Source of the DNA: Mesocentrotus franciscanus
Lineage: Eukaryota > Echinodermata > Echinoidea > Camarodonta > Strongylocentrotidae
Length of the DNA: 64,000 nt
Direction: 5' to 3'
Assembly (NCBI GenBank): GCA_037976565.1
Contig: CP137667.1
Span: 5,940,900-6,004,899, forward strand
In this document: positions 10,037-20,706 of the stretch, one piece after another
Position numbering within the stretch: the first letter of the stretch is position 1
How the letters are laid out: each line of letters opens with the position of its first letter
Program-made: the position numbers and the translations under genes
Notes under the pieces: generated by a model
The model's input: only the letters and a program-made list of their open reading frames with translations
The model's database searches: none
Told to the model about the DNA's origin: nothing

Positions 10037-11913
10037 TTGAAAGGGACTCATTTTTTAATCTATAATTGGGGGGGGGCAACTTGAATAAATATTTCAGGTG
10101 GAAAAATTGAAATAAAAGATACATTTAAAGAGAGGGGGCAACTCAAATAGACATTTGAGTAAATATATAGGAGGTTGAAAAGCACTTATTTTTTAATTAA
10201 AATGTAAGAAGGGGGCAACTTGAATAAATATTTCAGACGGAAAAGTATCAAAATAAAAGATAAATTTAAAGAGAAGGGGCAACTCACATAGACATTTCAG
10301 TAAGAATTAAAAAAATTATATTGACAAAATTATTTAAAGGGAGGGCAAAGGAATGGCACCAACTGTAATAGACATGTGAGTAGAAACAATTAAGTAAATA
10401 TATATATATATATATATACATTTGTTTTTATATAAAGCTGTTCTCCAAATTGTTTCATTTTACTCCTTCCCATGACAATCTTTAGTACGCCTTTGCTAGG
10501 AAATAGATTTTCACTCCCCCCCCCCTGGTATTTATTTCGATATCCTGCCCTTAGAATGGAAAGGGTTTCCTGTGCCCCCTAACCTCATACCCCAATTACC
10601 CCCTCCGTTAACACCCCTATACAAATTTCGGGAAATAGAAAGGGATGTATTTAGGGGCGTGTCAAAGTTTAATAAAGGAGTAGGGAAAGGAAGTAAAAGA
10701 AACAGAGTTAAAAATGAATTAAAAAGGGGTGGAAAGGGATTTATTTTTAAATTAGAATTTAGGGAGGGGGCAACTTCAATAGATATTAAAGAAGAAAAAA
10801 TATTAAAATAAAAGATAAATCTAGAGAGTGGGGCAACTCAAAAAGACATTCGAGTATTAAATTAAAATATATATACATTTTTTTTTTAAGATGTCCTCCA
10901 AATTGATGCATTTTACCCCTTCTCATGACAATATTTATTATGCTTTTGCTAGGAAATAGACCTCCCATCCCCCTCTCCTTGGTATTTTTTTTAATTCGAC
11001 ATCCTCCCTTAGAATGTAAGGGGTTTCATGTGCCCCCTAACCTTAAACCCTGACCCCCTCCCCCAAGTTGACACCCCTATGCAAATTTCGGGAAATAGAA
11101 ATGGATGTATTAACACTTCGAATTTAAGGGAGGGCACAAATGTGAATAGACACTGAACAAATTGGAAATATATACATTTTTTTTAAATCTTAAGCTTTTC
11201 TTCAAATTAATGCATTTTACCCCTTCCCATAACAATATTTAGTACGCTTTTGCTAGGAAATAGCTTTTCATTCCCCCTGGTATTTATTTTACATTCCGAC
11301 ATCCTGCCCTTAGAATGAAAAGGGTTTCATGTTCCCCCTAACCTCATACTCTGATCCCCCCTCCCTCATCCAAGTTGACACCCTATGTAAATTTCGGGAA
11401 AAAGAAAGGGGTGTATTAAGGGGCGTGTCAAGGTTTAATGAAGGAGTAGGGAAAAGAAATTAAATGAAAGAGAGTTAAAGGGAGTTAAAAGTGAATTAGA
11501 AAGGTTGTTGAAAGGGACTCATTTTTGTATTAAATAATAATAATAAAAATAGGCATTTATATAGCGCCGTCTATCTAGAAATTCTATTCCGAGACGCACT
11601 ATTTATGTATTACCCCGGCTTTAGGGGGCAACTTCAATAGATATTAAAGAAGGAAAAATATTTAAATAAAAGATAAATCTAGAGAGTAGGACCAATTCAA
11701 ATAGACATTTGAGTATTAATTTAAAATATATATACATTTTTTTTTTTTAAAGATGTCCTCCAAATTGATGCATTTTACCCCTTCCCATGACAATATTTAG
11801 TATGGTTTTGCTAGGAAATAGATTCCCCCCCCCCTTGGTATTTATTTCGATATCCTGCCCTTAGAATGAAAAGGGTTTCCTGTGCCCCCTAACCTCATAC
11901 CCCAATTACCCCC
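10037..11913 (+). repeat. Tandem array of 450/300/550-bp units, block 1a
   Basis: The same ordered landmarks recur: AGGGGCGTGTCAA, GGAGTAGGGAAA, GGGGGCAACTTGAATAGATA, TCCAAATTGATGCATTTTAC, GCTTTTGCTAGGAAATAG, GTGCCCCCTAACC and CAAATTTCGGGAAATAGAAA. The TCCAAATTG-type landmark is found at about 10445, 10898, 11212 and 11760, giving spacings of 453, 314 and 548 bp. One half of the unit is G-rich and the other C-rich on the same strand. Open frames inside are incidental. Confidence 0.8.
11534..11623 (-). mobile_element. L2/CR1 3'-tail remnant carried in the array
   Basis: On the minus strand this 90-bp piece ends GGCGCTATATAAATGCC then (ATT)n, the typical 3' end of L2/CR1-group elements. Copies at equivalent array positions lie at 20329-20419, 22518-22609 and 27541-27640, so it inserted before the array was amplified. 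Some units lack it (for example around 10050). Confidence 0.6.
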
Positions 11914-12807
11914 AGGCAAGAGACCAAATGGTCTCAAAAGTCGAACTCTGTCTACAGGACATTCGCTGCTGGATGAAGGATAATCAACTTACACTTAATG
12001 ATAATAAGATGGAGGTATTGCATGTGTCGTCACGTTTTAAGCAACGTCAAGAACTGGGTACCATTACATCTGGTGGCAGTCAAGTGGGACCATCCCCATC
12101 TTTACGCGATCTTGGTGTAATCCTTGACAGTCACTTGACTATGCAGCAGCATGTCAACAATACTTGCAAGAAAGCATCTTTGGCCCTTAGAAGAATAGGT
12201 CGTGTCCGCCAATATCTCAATAGCAGGACAACTGAGATATTGGTTCACGCCTTTGTAACATCTTTGCTTGACAGCTGCAACTGCCTTCTTCTGGGAGCTC
12301 CAGAGAGAGAACTCTGTAAGTTGCAGAGGATTCAGAACTCTGCAGCTCGCTTAGTGTCAAGAGCGAAGAGGTCTCAACACATAACACCTATATTGAGAGA
12401 TCTACACTGGTTGCCAGTTCAGTTACGGATCTGCTACAAGGTCAATCTAATCATCTTTAAAGCTCTCCATGGCACGTGTCCAGAGTACATCTCAGATTTG
12501 CAAACACCGTACATCCCACCAAGGCGTCTGCGGTCATCTTCTCAACACCTTCTCACCATCAATCATGGGGCCACAAAAACCTATGGTGACAGGGCATTTG
12601 CATGTGGTGGACCAAAACTTTGGAACGCTCTCCCAGTGTCGCTACGCTCCATGACTGATGTTGAAGTTTTTAAGAGAGCGCTGAAAACTCACCTTTTTGA
12701 TGAATGTTTCCAGTAATTATGTAAACATTGTACATTGTAAAGCGCTTTGAGAGGGCCTGCGGTCCTGAAATGCGCTATAAAAGAACGAACTATTATTATT
12801 ATTATTA
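11914..12807 (+). mobile_element. 5'-truncated L2/CR1-type element, copy 1
   Basis: This 894-bp fragment contains the last third of an RT ORF, a short 3' UTR with the paired GCGCTTTGAGAGG / GCGCTATAAAAG motif, and an (ATT)n tail. It interrupts an array unit: the corresponding uninterrupted site is seen at about 10590-10615 (CCCAATTACCCCC ... AACACCCCTATAC). It is about 99% identical to the copy at 20707-21600, with only about five differences seen. Confidence 0.85.
11928..12716 (+). pseudogene. C-terminal RT fragment of L2/CR1 element, copy 1
   Basis: An open frame of 262 codons begins just after the YADD region of the RT. It shows LTLNDNKMEVLHV, LRDLGVILDSHLTM, LQRIQNSAARLVSRA, LRDLHWLPVQ and PKLWNALPVSLRS, the palm-to-thumb and C-terminal signatures of CR1/L2 reverse transcriptases. 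Endonuclease and catalytic motifs are missing because of 5' truncation, so it cannot be active although the frame is intact. Confidence 0.85.
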
Positions 12808-13332
12808 ACACCCCTATACAAATTTCGGGAAATAGAAAGGGATGTATTTAGGGGCGTGTCAAAGTTTAATAAAGGAGTAGGGAAAGGAAGTAAAAGAAAC
12901 AGAGTTAAAAATGAATTAAAAAGGGGTGGAAAGGGATTTATTTTTAAATTATAAATTAGGGAGGGGGCAACTTCAATAGATATTAAAGAAGGAAAAATAT
13001 TAAAATCAAAGATAAATCTAGAGAGTGGGGGCAACTCAAAAAGACATTCGAGTATTAATTTAAAATATATATACATTTTTTTTTTTAAGATGTCCTCCAA
13101 ATTGATGCATTTTACCCCTTCTCATGACAATATTTATTATGCTTTTGCTAGGAAATAGACCTCCCATCCCCCTCTCCTTGGTATTTTTTTTAATTCGACA
13201 TCCTCCCCTAGAATGTAAGGGGTTTCATGTGCCCCCTAACCTTAAACCCTGACCCCTTCCCCCAAGTTCACACCCCTATGCAAATTTCGGGAAATAGAAA
13301 TGGATGTATTAACACTTTAAATTTAAGGGATA
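12808..13332 (+). repeat. Tandem array, block 1b
   Basis: Continues the interrupted unit (AACACCCCTATACAAATTTCGGG), with the next TCCAAATTG landmark at 13097, i.e. 443 bp after the previous one once the 894-bp L2 fragment is discounted. It is cut at 13332 by the gypsy LTR, and the missing half of the unit resumes at 19922. Confidence 0.75.
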
Positions 13333-14527
13333 TGTCACAATGTGACTGGGATTTCTTTTTTAGACAGAGAATGTAATGGACAGGTGTTAGATGAATAGAT
13401 GTTGTTGGTAGCAATTTATTAGGTCAACTAACTTGGGTCACTAACTTGGGTCTCTAGTAGAGCAGGTGTCTGTCTTTGTCTGTGTGTGGGGAAAGGATGA
13501 GGAGAATGTTAATAGGAAAGTTTTGGATAGAGGATTCAGTAAAAGGAATTTGGATGGACAGTTTTGGCATGAGAGGAATACAAAGAATGTTAAGGGGGTT
13601 ACTATTGAGAGAGTCAACGTGGATTAGAGATTTAGGGTAGTTTAATGAGATTGCACATGAGATCTCGAGAGGATCAGACCTTTCAGAATTTGGTCTGATT
13701 TGGGGAGTAAATGAGGGTGTTGGCCACGAAGGTAAATGTTACAGCCACAGGCTATAAGCATGCTGTTGCTGGCATAGACTTTCCCTATACTATGGGACCA
13801 GGCAAGAACCAGGCAGCACAGGCCGACGTGGTAGAAGCCTCATCAGCCCTCGCCTCAACTTGAATCATCATTTGAACATCTGAACTGGACAAGCTGGGCT
13901 CGTAGCCATAACCCTAGGCACCATCAGTGAATGGACATGTGTTCGTAGTCGACACGCTCAGGCAACCTACTCGCGTCAAGTCGTTGAGTCAACGCCCAGT
14001 GCTGTCGTACACCGGTCAGGCTTAGCAGGTCATGCATCATATCGCACCGGGTTACTACATACACCAGAGTATTTCGTTCCGCCTATTCAGAAACAGGAAG
14101 AGGTGGTATTTACGAACTCTAAATCGGGACTCTCTAACCCACAACAGTATACTTTTTATATAAAGACCGGGCTAGAGACGGTGGGTGATTAACTGTATGT
14201 TATACCTCGAAGGATGACCTGGTCATCAGGTAATCTATTTTCCTTTGGAAATATGGAGAATTATATTGTGATATAATTGAGTACCGATAAGACGACATAA
14301 ACAGTGATAGGATATACTCCTATCTAAGTTCACAGTGATTCTGAAACATTTTATTTTTGTCAACTATTTGCATGTTTAATTATATTGAGCCGATGGCTCT
14401 TAAATAAACTGTTTGTACCCTATATTCTTACTCTTGAAATTGCTTGATTTTCTTGTGATACATACTCATTTCATCAGAACCTAATTTATCGTCAGACCAT
14501 AATAATTTTCAGTATTTAAATCTGACA
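13333..14527 (+). repeat. 5' LTR of the Gmr1-like element
   Basis: 1195 bp, starting TGTCACAATG and ending TTTAAATCTGACA. Compared with the 3' LTR I see four homopolymer-length differences totalling 5 nt and two substitutions. The U3/R/U5 limits were not determined; an AATAAA lies near 14402. Confidence 0.9.
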
Positions 14528-14530
14528 TAT

Positions 14531-14548
14531 TGGCGACCACGAAGGGAC
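14531..14548 (+). other. Primer-binding site of the Gmr1-like element
   Basis: TGGCGACCACGAAGGGAC starts 3 nt after the end of the 5' LTR. The leading TGG matches the CCA end of a tRNA, as expected for a minus-strand primer site. The tRNA species was not identified. Confidence 0.65.
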
Positions 14549-14810
14549 CATTTTTGTCTATTTGATAGGTTAGGTTATAATGATTAGATTGTTATCATTG
14601 GTTAATATGTCTTGTGATTGTTGTTGTGTAATAATGAAAACTTGATCTTTTCTCCAGTTTACAGTGTTTGTAGGTTCAAGACTGTTCGGACGGTGGTGCA
14701 AGTGCAGGTCGGGGCAGGGAGGCTTCTCTACGTGCCTGTGCCAGAGCTGAGGGCGTGGTGACGTTTGCGCTGCATAAATTGTCTGCATTTGGCAGGTTTG
14801 TAAATTTACC

Positions 14811-16172
14811 TTGGTGTGGCCTGCAGTATGGAGAGAGATAAGTTTATTACACAAGGGAAAGAGTTTAATTTGGAGGAAGGAATTGAGAACGTATGTTGAT
14901 GAGTGTGTGCGTGAAGCTAGAGATGAACGAGCGGCAGCAAGGAGTGCTGAGACTGAAATAATAGCTCAACAGATTAGACTAGAGGAACTAAGGAAAACTA
15001 ATGGGACGGGACCTAGTTCACAGTCGGGGCACCCACGTAGTAGGCCCAGTATTCCTCCTCTTCCAGTTTTCCAAGAAGGAAAGGATGATATTGACAGTTA
15101 TTTGTCTAGGTTTGAGAGACATGCCGTAATTGTAGGGTGGGATAAGTCGGATTGGGCACTCGCAATTTGTGCTTTGATGTCGGGTAAGGCTTTGGATATT
15201 ATTTCAAGGCTTACAGTTTCCCAGGTTAAGGATTATGACATAGTTAAATCCTCACTTCTAAAAGGATATGATCTTACGGAAGAAGGGTATAGGACTAAGT
15301 TTAGGTATGCTAAACTCCATCAGGGGGAAACCTACGTTCAATATGCCCATAGAATTGAGAAATACTTAGATCGATGGATTGATCTTAGCTCTTATGATGA
15401 CAGTGTTGAAGGTCTGAAGAGCCTGCTCATCCAGGAACAGATATTTAATACAAGCAGTAAGGAATGCCTGATGTTCGTTAAGGAACGTCATCCTGGAAAG
15501 CTTACAGAAGTATTAACTCTAGCTGATCAATATCATGATGCTCATACAGATTTGAGGGTAAGAAGGGTGAAAGCCCAGCAGTCCAGTTCTAACAGTTCAA
15601 ATAATACTAAGAGTCCAAACAGTTCTACTAGTTCAAGTAGTGATAAAAGATCAAGTAGGTCTGAGAATCCAACCAACTCTAATCTTTCGAACAAGAAATG
15701 TTACACTTGTAATAAGTTTGGACATCTTTCTTTCAATTGCCCAAGTGGAAAGAAAGGTCGACGTGAGATGGGATCAAGTCTCGTCAAAGGCAGGTCAGCA
15801 GATGATACATCAGCCAGACATGATGCTGCAGCAGGACCTACTGACTCCAGAGAGACAGCTCATCCGGATGACTCGAAGGGTTTGAGTCTCATCGTGAGAG
15901 AAAACCTCACCGAAGATGGAACCGGAGTGAAGCTAGCATCTGGCGACACCCTCCCGGTACTATCAGCAGCAGCGAGTGGTTCACCAGTGGAGATGCCAGT
16001 CAGCAAGGGAATGGTGAAGGGAAGCTCGTGGATGTTCTACGTGACAGCGGTTGTACGACTGTCATTGTTCGGCAAGACTTGGTGTCGGAAGAGCAGTTCA
16101 CTGGAGAACAGCGGACTTGCTTGCTCATTGATCGGACGATCAGAACCTTCCAAGTTGCAACGATCGAGCTAG
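14811..16172 (+). pseudogene. Gag of the Gmr1-like element, with SCAN-like region and CCHC zinc knuckle
   Basis: An open frame of about 450 codons encodes the structural protein. An N-terminal charged region precedes the core (about residues 88-155). Residues about 157-243 (YRTKFRYAKLHQGETY to LTLADQYHDAH) resemble a SCAN domain, which is held to derive from Gmr1-type Gag. A Ser/Asn-rich linker (258-292) leads to one zinc knuckle, CYTCNKFGHLSFNC (about 297-310). A likely native ATG at 14828 (MERDKF) is in another frame, implying an indel before about 14890. The last roughly 50 codons, after about 16015, are out of frame with the protease that overlaps them. Confidence 0.8.
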
Positions 16173-16384
16173 ATACTCCTTTCTTCACAGGTAAGGCAGA
16201 AGCTTTGTGTGTGCTAACACCCGTGTATGATATTGTACTAGGGAACATTTATGGAGCCCGGCAACCAGCTGACCCAGACCAAGACTGGAAGCCAAAAGAT
16301 CATCAGGCCAACGCAGTAGAGACAAGAGGACAGAAGCGGAAGGCAGGACGTACGAGGCCTCCCTTCACGTACCTGATTCACTGA
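16028..16384 (+). pseudogene. Retropepsin-like aspartic protease of the Gmr1-like element
   Basis: The frame shows the active-site motif LRDSGCTT (catalytic Asp at residue 6) and a C-terminal VYDIVLGN motif matching the second conserved block of retroviral-type proteases. It overlaps the end of the gag frame and lies in the -1 frame relative to it. The shift near GAAGGGAAG (about 16015) could be programmed or an indel. It ends at 16384, whereas coding sequence of the next domain appears to start slightly upstream in a third frame. Confidence 0.75.
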
Positions 16385-16392
16385 ATGACATT

Positions 16393-16809
16393 GTGTCTGT
16401 GGATGATCTAATCCAGGCCCAGAAGGAGGACAATGCACTGGATGCTTCCAGGAAACTCGCTGAAAGTGGAGAAAAGAAGATAAGTAAGAGTGGAAATTCG
16501 TCTTACTTTCTCGTTAAGAAGGATGTACCCTATAGAGAATATATTGATGCAACCCAAGGGTCAGATGTACTCGTGCAAGTTGTGGTACCCACTAAATTCA
16601 GGAATCAAGTCTTGAAGCTTGCTCACGAATCTATTCTTGGTGGTCATTTTGGAACTAAAAAGACCCGTGATAAGATTTTGACTCACTTTTTCTGGCCAGG
16701 TATGCATGCAGATATAGTGCGGTATTGTCGGTCATGTGGACCATGTCAGCGTACTTCGCCTAAGGGAAGGTTACGAAGGTGCCTCTGGGATCAACCCTCT
16801 CATCGATGA
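16393..16809 (+). pseudogene. Integrase zinc-binding (HHCC) domain of the Gmr1-like element
   Basis: Contains LAHESILGGHFG (two His), FFWPGMHADI and YCRSCGPCQRT (Cys pair), the HHCC domain of gypsy integrases. It sits before the DDE core and before RT. The frame runs off into SPKGRLRRCLW around 16780, where the core continues in another frame. Confidence 0.85.
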
Positions 16810-18547
16810 ACCTTTTAGACGTGTGGCGATGGACCTGGTTGGACCGATAGAACCTGCTACTAGCAAAGGTAATCGGTACATTCTTACCGTTGTAGACTAT
16901 GCTACACGTTACCCAGAAGCTGTAGCACTTCGCAGGATTGATGCACAGACAGTTGCAGAGGCACTGATGGACATCTACTCCAGGGTGGGGATACCACGAG
17001 AGGTGTTGACAGACCGGGGCAGCCAATTCACATCAGAGCTGATGAAGGAAGTCAGTCGTCTATTCTCCATCCGTCAGATGACGACTACACCCTATCATCC
17101 CGCTTGCAATGGGTTGGTTGAACGTTTCAACGGTACCTTGAAGTCTATGCTCCGCAAGATGTGTGAAGAACGACCCAAGGACTGGGGTAGGTATTTGAAC
17201 CCCCTCTTGTTTGCTAACAGAGAGTCAGTGCAGGGATTGACAAACTTAGGTAAGCATGACATTAAACTTGTCCATAAGGAACCCATTAAGAGAAAACCGT
17301 ACCCATTACCACATGCTTTGCGAGGTAAGGTGAAGGAGGAGGTTCAGAAGATGATAGATGTTGGCATAGTTGAATCCTCGTCTTCTCCTTATGCATCCCC
17401 GGTAGTGATGGTAAAGAAGAAAGATGGGACAATCAGGTTTTGTTGTGATTATCGTAAGTTAAATCAAGTTACCGTAACTGATGCAGAACCGATACCTGAT
17501 CAGGAAGAAATATTTGCAAAACTTTCTAGGGCCAAGTATTTCACAAAGATTGATCTAACCAAAGGGTATTGGCAAGTACCCTTAACAGAGGAAGCCAAGA
17601 AACTGACAGCATTTGTGACACCAGATGGTTTGTATCAATTTCGAAGCATGCCATTTGGGCTAGTTAATGCTCCGGCAAGCTTTAGTCGTATCATGAGGGT
17701 TTTGCTCCGTGGCTTGCATGGTGTAGACAATTTCATTGCTGATATTTTGATCCATACAGTAAGTATTGAGGAGCATTTAGATACCCTCCGTGAGGTGTTC
17801 GAGAGACTGAGGAGAGCAAACTTGACAGCGAGGCCTACCAAGTGCACTGTAGGATGTGTAAGTATCGAATTTCTTGGTCATCGAATAGGTCAAGGAGAGC
17901 TTCGACCAGTGCAAGACAAAGTCGATGCAGTTCAAGGAGCTGCGAGACCTAAGACCAAAAAGCAACTTCGATCCTTTCTAGGTCTTGTGGGTTATTACAG
18001 ACGGTTTGTTCCCAACTTCGCAGCATTAGCAGTACCACTGACTGACCGAACAAAGAAAGGAGAGCCACTTCTAGTGAAATGGGGAGATGCGGAAGAGGCA
18101 GCTTTCACTACCTTGAAAAAGAAACTTGCTAGTGAACCCATTCTCCATCTTCCGGACTTAGATCTTCCTTTCATCCTGAGGACTGATGCCTCAGATCATG
18201 GTCTCGGTGCAATTCTGCTACAAGAGACGGAAGGGAAGAAGTTCCCTATCGCCTACGCTAGTAGGAAACTTCTCCCAAGAGAGCAGCGCTACTGTGTTAT
18301 GGAACGTGAATGCTTAGCAGTAGTCTGGGGTGTTCAGAAGTTCGAACCATACCTCTACGGCAAGCATTTTGAACTAGAAACTGATCACCAGCCACTGCAG
18401 TGTATCGCGAAATCAAAAGTCGCGAACTCAAGGATTCTGAGATGGGCTTTGGCGCTTCAACCGTACCAGTTTAGCATCACAGCTATCAAGGGCAGTGAAA
18501 ACGTCGGTGCAGACTACTTAAGTAGGATACCAGATACCAGTAGTTGA
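16736..18547 (+). pseudogene. Pol of the Gmr1-like element: integrase core, RT and RNase H
   Basis: Integrase core: Asp33 (VAMDLVGP), Asp93 (LTDRGSQFTS) and Glu129 (GLVERFNGT), a D,D35E arrangement. At residues 161-167 (NRESVQGLTN) the sequence jumps from the integrase core to the RT start, so the integrase C-terminus and linker appear deleted in frame. RT motifs: VKKKDGTIRFCCDYR, KIDLTKGYWQ (Asp273), MPFGLVNAPASF, and the catalytic box read as FIADILIH, in which the first residue of the usual Asp pair is Ala335 (codon at 17738). RNase H follows with RTDASDHGLGA, MERECLAVVW and ETDHQPL. Stop at 18545-18547. With this catalytic residue replaced and the integrase shortened, the copy cannot be autonomous. 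Confidence 0.9.
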
Positions 18548-18618
18548 TTTCAAGTAAAGCAGGAACAGAAGGTTTTTTTAATAATTATTATTGATCTTTA
18601 TATTTTCCTGTAAACAAA

Positions 18619-18690
18619 TTTTCCTCGTATAGAATGAGAAAACCACTCTGAAATTTTCCTCGTATAGAATGAGAAAACCACTCTGAAATT
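18619..18690 (+). repeat. 35-bp direct duplication before the polypurine tract
   Basis: Two tandem copies, period 35, of a unit containing TCCTCGTATAGAATGAGAAA and CCACTCTG lie between the pol stop and the polypurine tract. Probably a local duplication in the element's 3' untranslated region. Confidence 0.8.
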
Positions 18691-18715
18691 TTTTCTGAAA
18701 TTATATAAATTTCTT

Positions 18716-18729
18716 GAAGGAAGGGGAGA
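18716..18729 (+). other. Polypurine tract of the Gmr1-like element
   Basis: GAAGGAAGGGGAGA lies directly before the 3' LTR, the expected position of the plus-strand primer. Confidence 0.75.
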
Positions 18730-18731
18730 TA

Positions 18732-19921
18732 TGTCACAATGTGACTGGGATTTCTTTTAGACAGAGAATGTAATGGACAGGTGTTAGATGAATAGATGTT
18801 GTTGGTAGCAATTTATTAGGTCAACTAACTTGGGTCACTAACTTGGGTCTCTAGTAGAGCAGGTGTCTGTCTTTGTCTGTGTGTGGGGAAAGGATGAGGA
18901 GAATGTTAATAGGAAAGTTTTGGATAGAGGATTCAGTAAAAGGAATTTGGATGGACAGTTTTGGCATGAGAGGAATACAAAGAATGTTAAGGGGGTTACT
19001 ATTGAGAGAGTCAACGTGGATTAGAGATTTAGGGTAGTTTAATGAGATTGCACATGAGATCTCGAGAGGATCAGACCTTTCAGAATTTGGTCTGATTTGG
19101 GGAGTAAATGAGGGTGTTGGCCACGAAGGTAAATGTTACAGCCACAGGCTATAAGCATGCTGTTGCTGGCATAGACTTTCCTATACTATGGGACCAGGCA
19201 AGAACCAGGCAGCACAGGCCGACGTGGTAGAAGCCTCATCAGCCCTCGCCTCAACTTGAATCATCATTTGAACATCTGAACTGGACAAGCTGGGCTCGTA
19301 GCCATAACCCTAGGCACCATCAGTGAATGGACATGTGTTCGTAGTCGACACGCTCAGGCAACCTACTCGCGTCAAGTCGTTGAGTCAACGCCCAGTGCTG
19401 TCGTACACCGGTCAGGCTTAGCAGGTCATGCATCATATCGCACCGGGTTACTACATACACCAGAGTATTTCGTTCCGCCTATTCAGAAACAGGAAGAGGT
19501 GGTATTTACGAACTCTAAATCGGGACTCTCTAACCCACAACAGTATACTTTTTATATAAAGACCGGGCTAGAGACGGTGGGTGATTAACTGTATGTTATA
19601 CTCGAAGGATGACCTGGTCATCAGGTAATCTATTTTCCTTTGAAATATGGAGAATTATATTGTGATATAATTGAGTACCGATAAGACGACATAAACAGTG
19701 ATAGGATATACTCCTATCTAAGTTCACAGTGATTCTGAAACATTTTATTTTTGTCAACTATTTGCATGTTTAATTATATTGAGCCGATGGCTCTTAAATA
19801 AACTGTTTGTACCCTATATTCTTACTCTTGAAATTGCTTGATTTTCTTGTGATACATACTCATTTCATCAGCACCTAATTTATCGTCAGACCATAATAAT
19901 TTTCAGTATTTAAATATGACA
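18732..19921 (+). repeat. 3' LTR of the Gmr1-like element
   Basis: 1190 bp, TGTCACAATG to TTTAAATATGACA, near-identical to the 5' LTR. Differences seen: TTTTTT/TTTT, CCC/CC, CC/C and GG/G runs, plus two substitutions near the 3' end. Confidence 0.9.
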
Positions 19922-20706
19922 GAGGGCACAAATGTGAATAGACACTGAACAAATTGGAAATATATTCATTTTTTTTAAAATCTTAAGCTTTTCTTCAAAT
20001 TAATGCATTTTACCACTTCCCATTACAATATTTAGTACGCTTTTGCTAGGAAATAGCTTTTCACTCCCCCAACCCCCTGGTATTTATTTTACATTTCGAC
20101 ATCCTGACCTTAGATGGAAAAGGGTTTCCTGTTCCCCCTAACCTCATACCCTGATCCCCCTCATCCAAGTTGACACCCTATGTAAATTTCGGGAAAAAGA
20201 AAGGGGTGTATTAAGGGGCGTGTCAAAGTTTAATGAAGGAGTAGGGAAAAGAAATTAAATAAAAGAGATTTAAAGGGAGATAAAAGTGAATTAGAAAGGT
20301 TGTTGAAAGGGACTCTTTTTTGTATTTAATAATAATAATAAAAATAGGCGTTTATATAGCGCCGTCTATCTAGAAATTCTATTCCGAGACGCACTATTTA
20401 TGTATTACCCCGGCTTTAGGGGGGGGGGGCAACTTGAATAGATATTAAAGAAGGAAAAATATTTAAATAAAAGATAAATCTAGAGAGTAGGACCAATTCA
20501 AATAGACATTTGAGTATTAATTTAAAATATTTATACATTTTTTTTTTTAAAGATGTCCTCCAAATTGATGCATTTTACCCCTTCCCATGACAATATTTAG
20601 TATGGTTTTGCTAGGAAATAGATTCCCCCTTGGTATTTATTTCGATATCTTGCCCTTAGAATGAAAAGGGTTTCCTGTGCCCCTAACCTCATACCACAAT
20701 TCCCCC
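19922..20706 (+). repeat. Tandem array, block 2a
   Basis: Resumes exactly where block 1b was interrupted (GAGGGCACAAATGTGAATAG). Landmarks at 19995 and 20560 (565 bp apart); it contains the minus-strand L2 tail remnant at 20329-20419. Confidence 0.8.
20329..20419 (-). mobile_element. L2/CR1 3'-tail remnant carried in the array
   Basis: Same 90-bp piece and same position in the unit as 11534-11623; on the minus strand it ends in GGCGCTATATAAACGCC and (ATT)n. Confidence 0.6.

Larger units (their letters stand above)
13333..19921 (+). mobile_element. Gmr1-like Ty3/gypsy LTR retrotransposon
   Basis: Two direct LTRs (13333-14527 and 18732-19921) bound an internal region with primer-binding site, gag, protease, integrase, reverse transcriptase, RNase H and polypurine tract. 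Integrase lies before RT, the reverse of ordinary gypsy elements and the hallmark of the deuterostome Gmr1 group. The LTRs begin TGTCA and end TGACA. A clean target-site duplication is not apparent: the left flank reads AAGGGATA, the right flank GAGGGCAC, and the empty array site AAGGGAGGGCAC. The LTRs are almost identical, so the insertion is young, yet the coding region has frameshifts, an altered RT catalytic residue and a probable deletion. Confidence 0.9.

Noticed and set aside
10572..10968. Open frames in the array on both strands (also 12717-13100, 21776-21958, 27652-27891)
   Set aside because: They recur only because the array repeats, vary by indels between copies, and encode low-complexity peptides with no domain.
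13320..13336. Clean target-site duplication for the Gmr1-like element
   Set aside because: Flanks (AAGGGATA and GAGGGCAC) do not share a 4-5 bp repeat. Only GA could be shared with the empty-site sequence, so no duplication is claimed.
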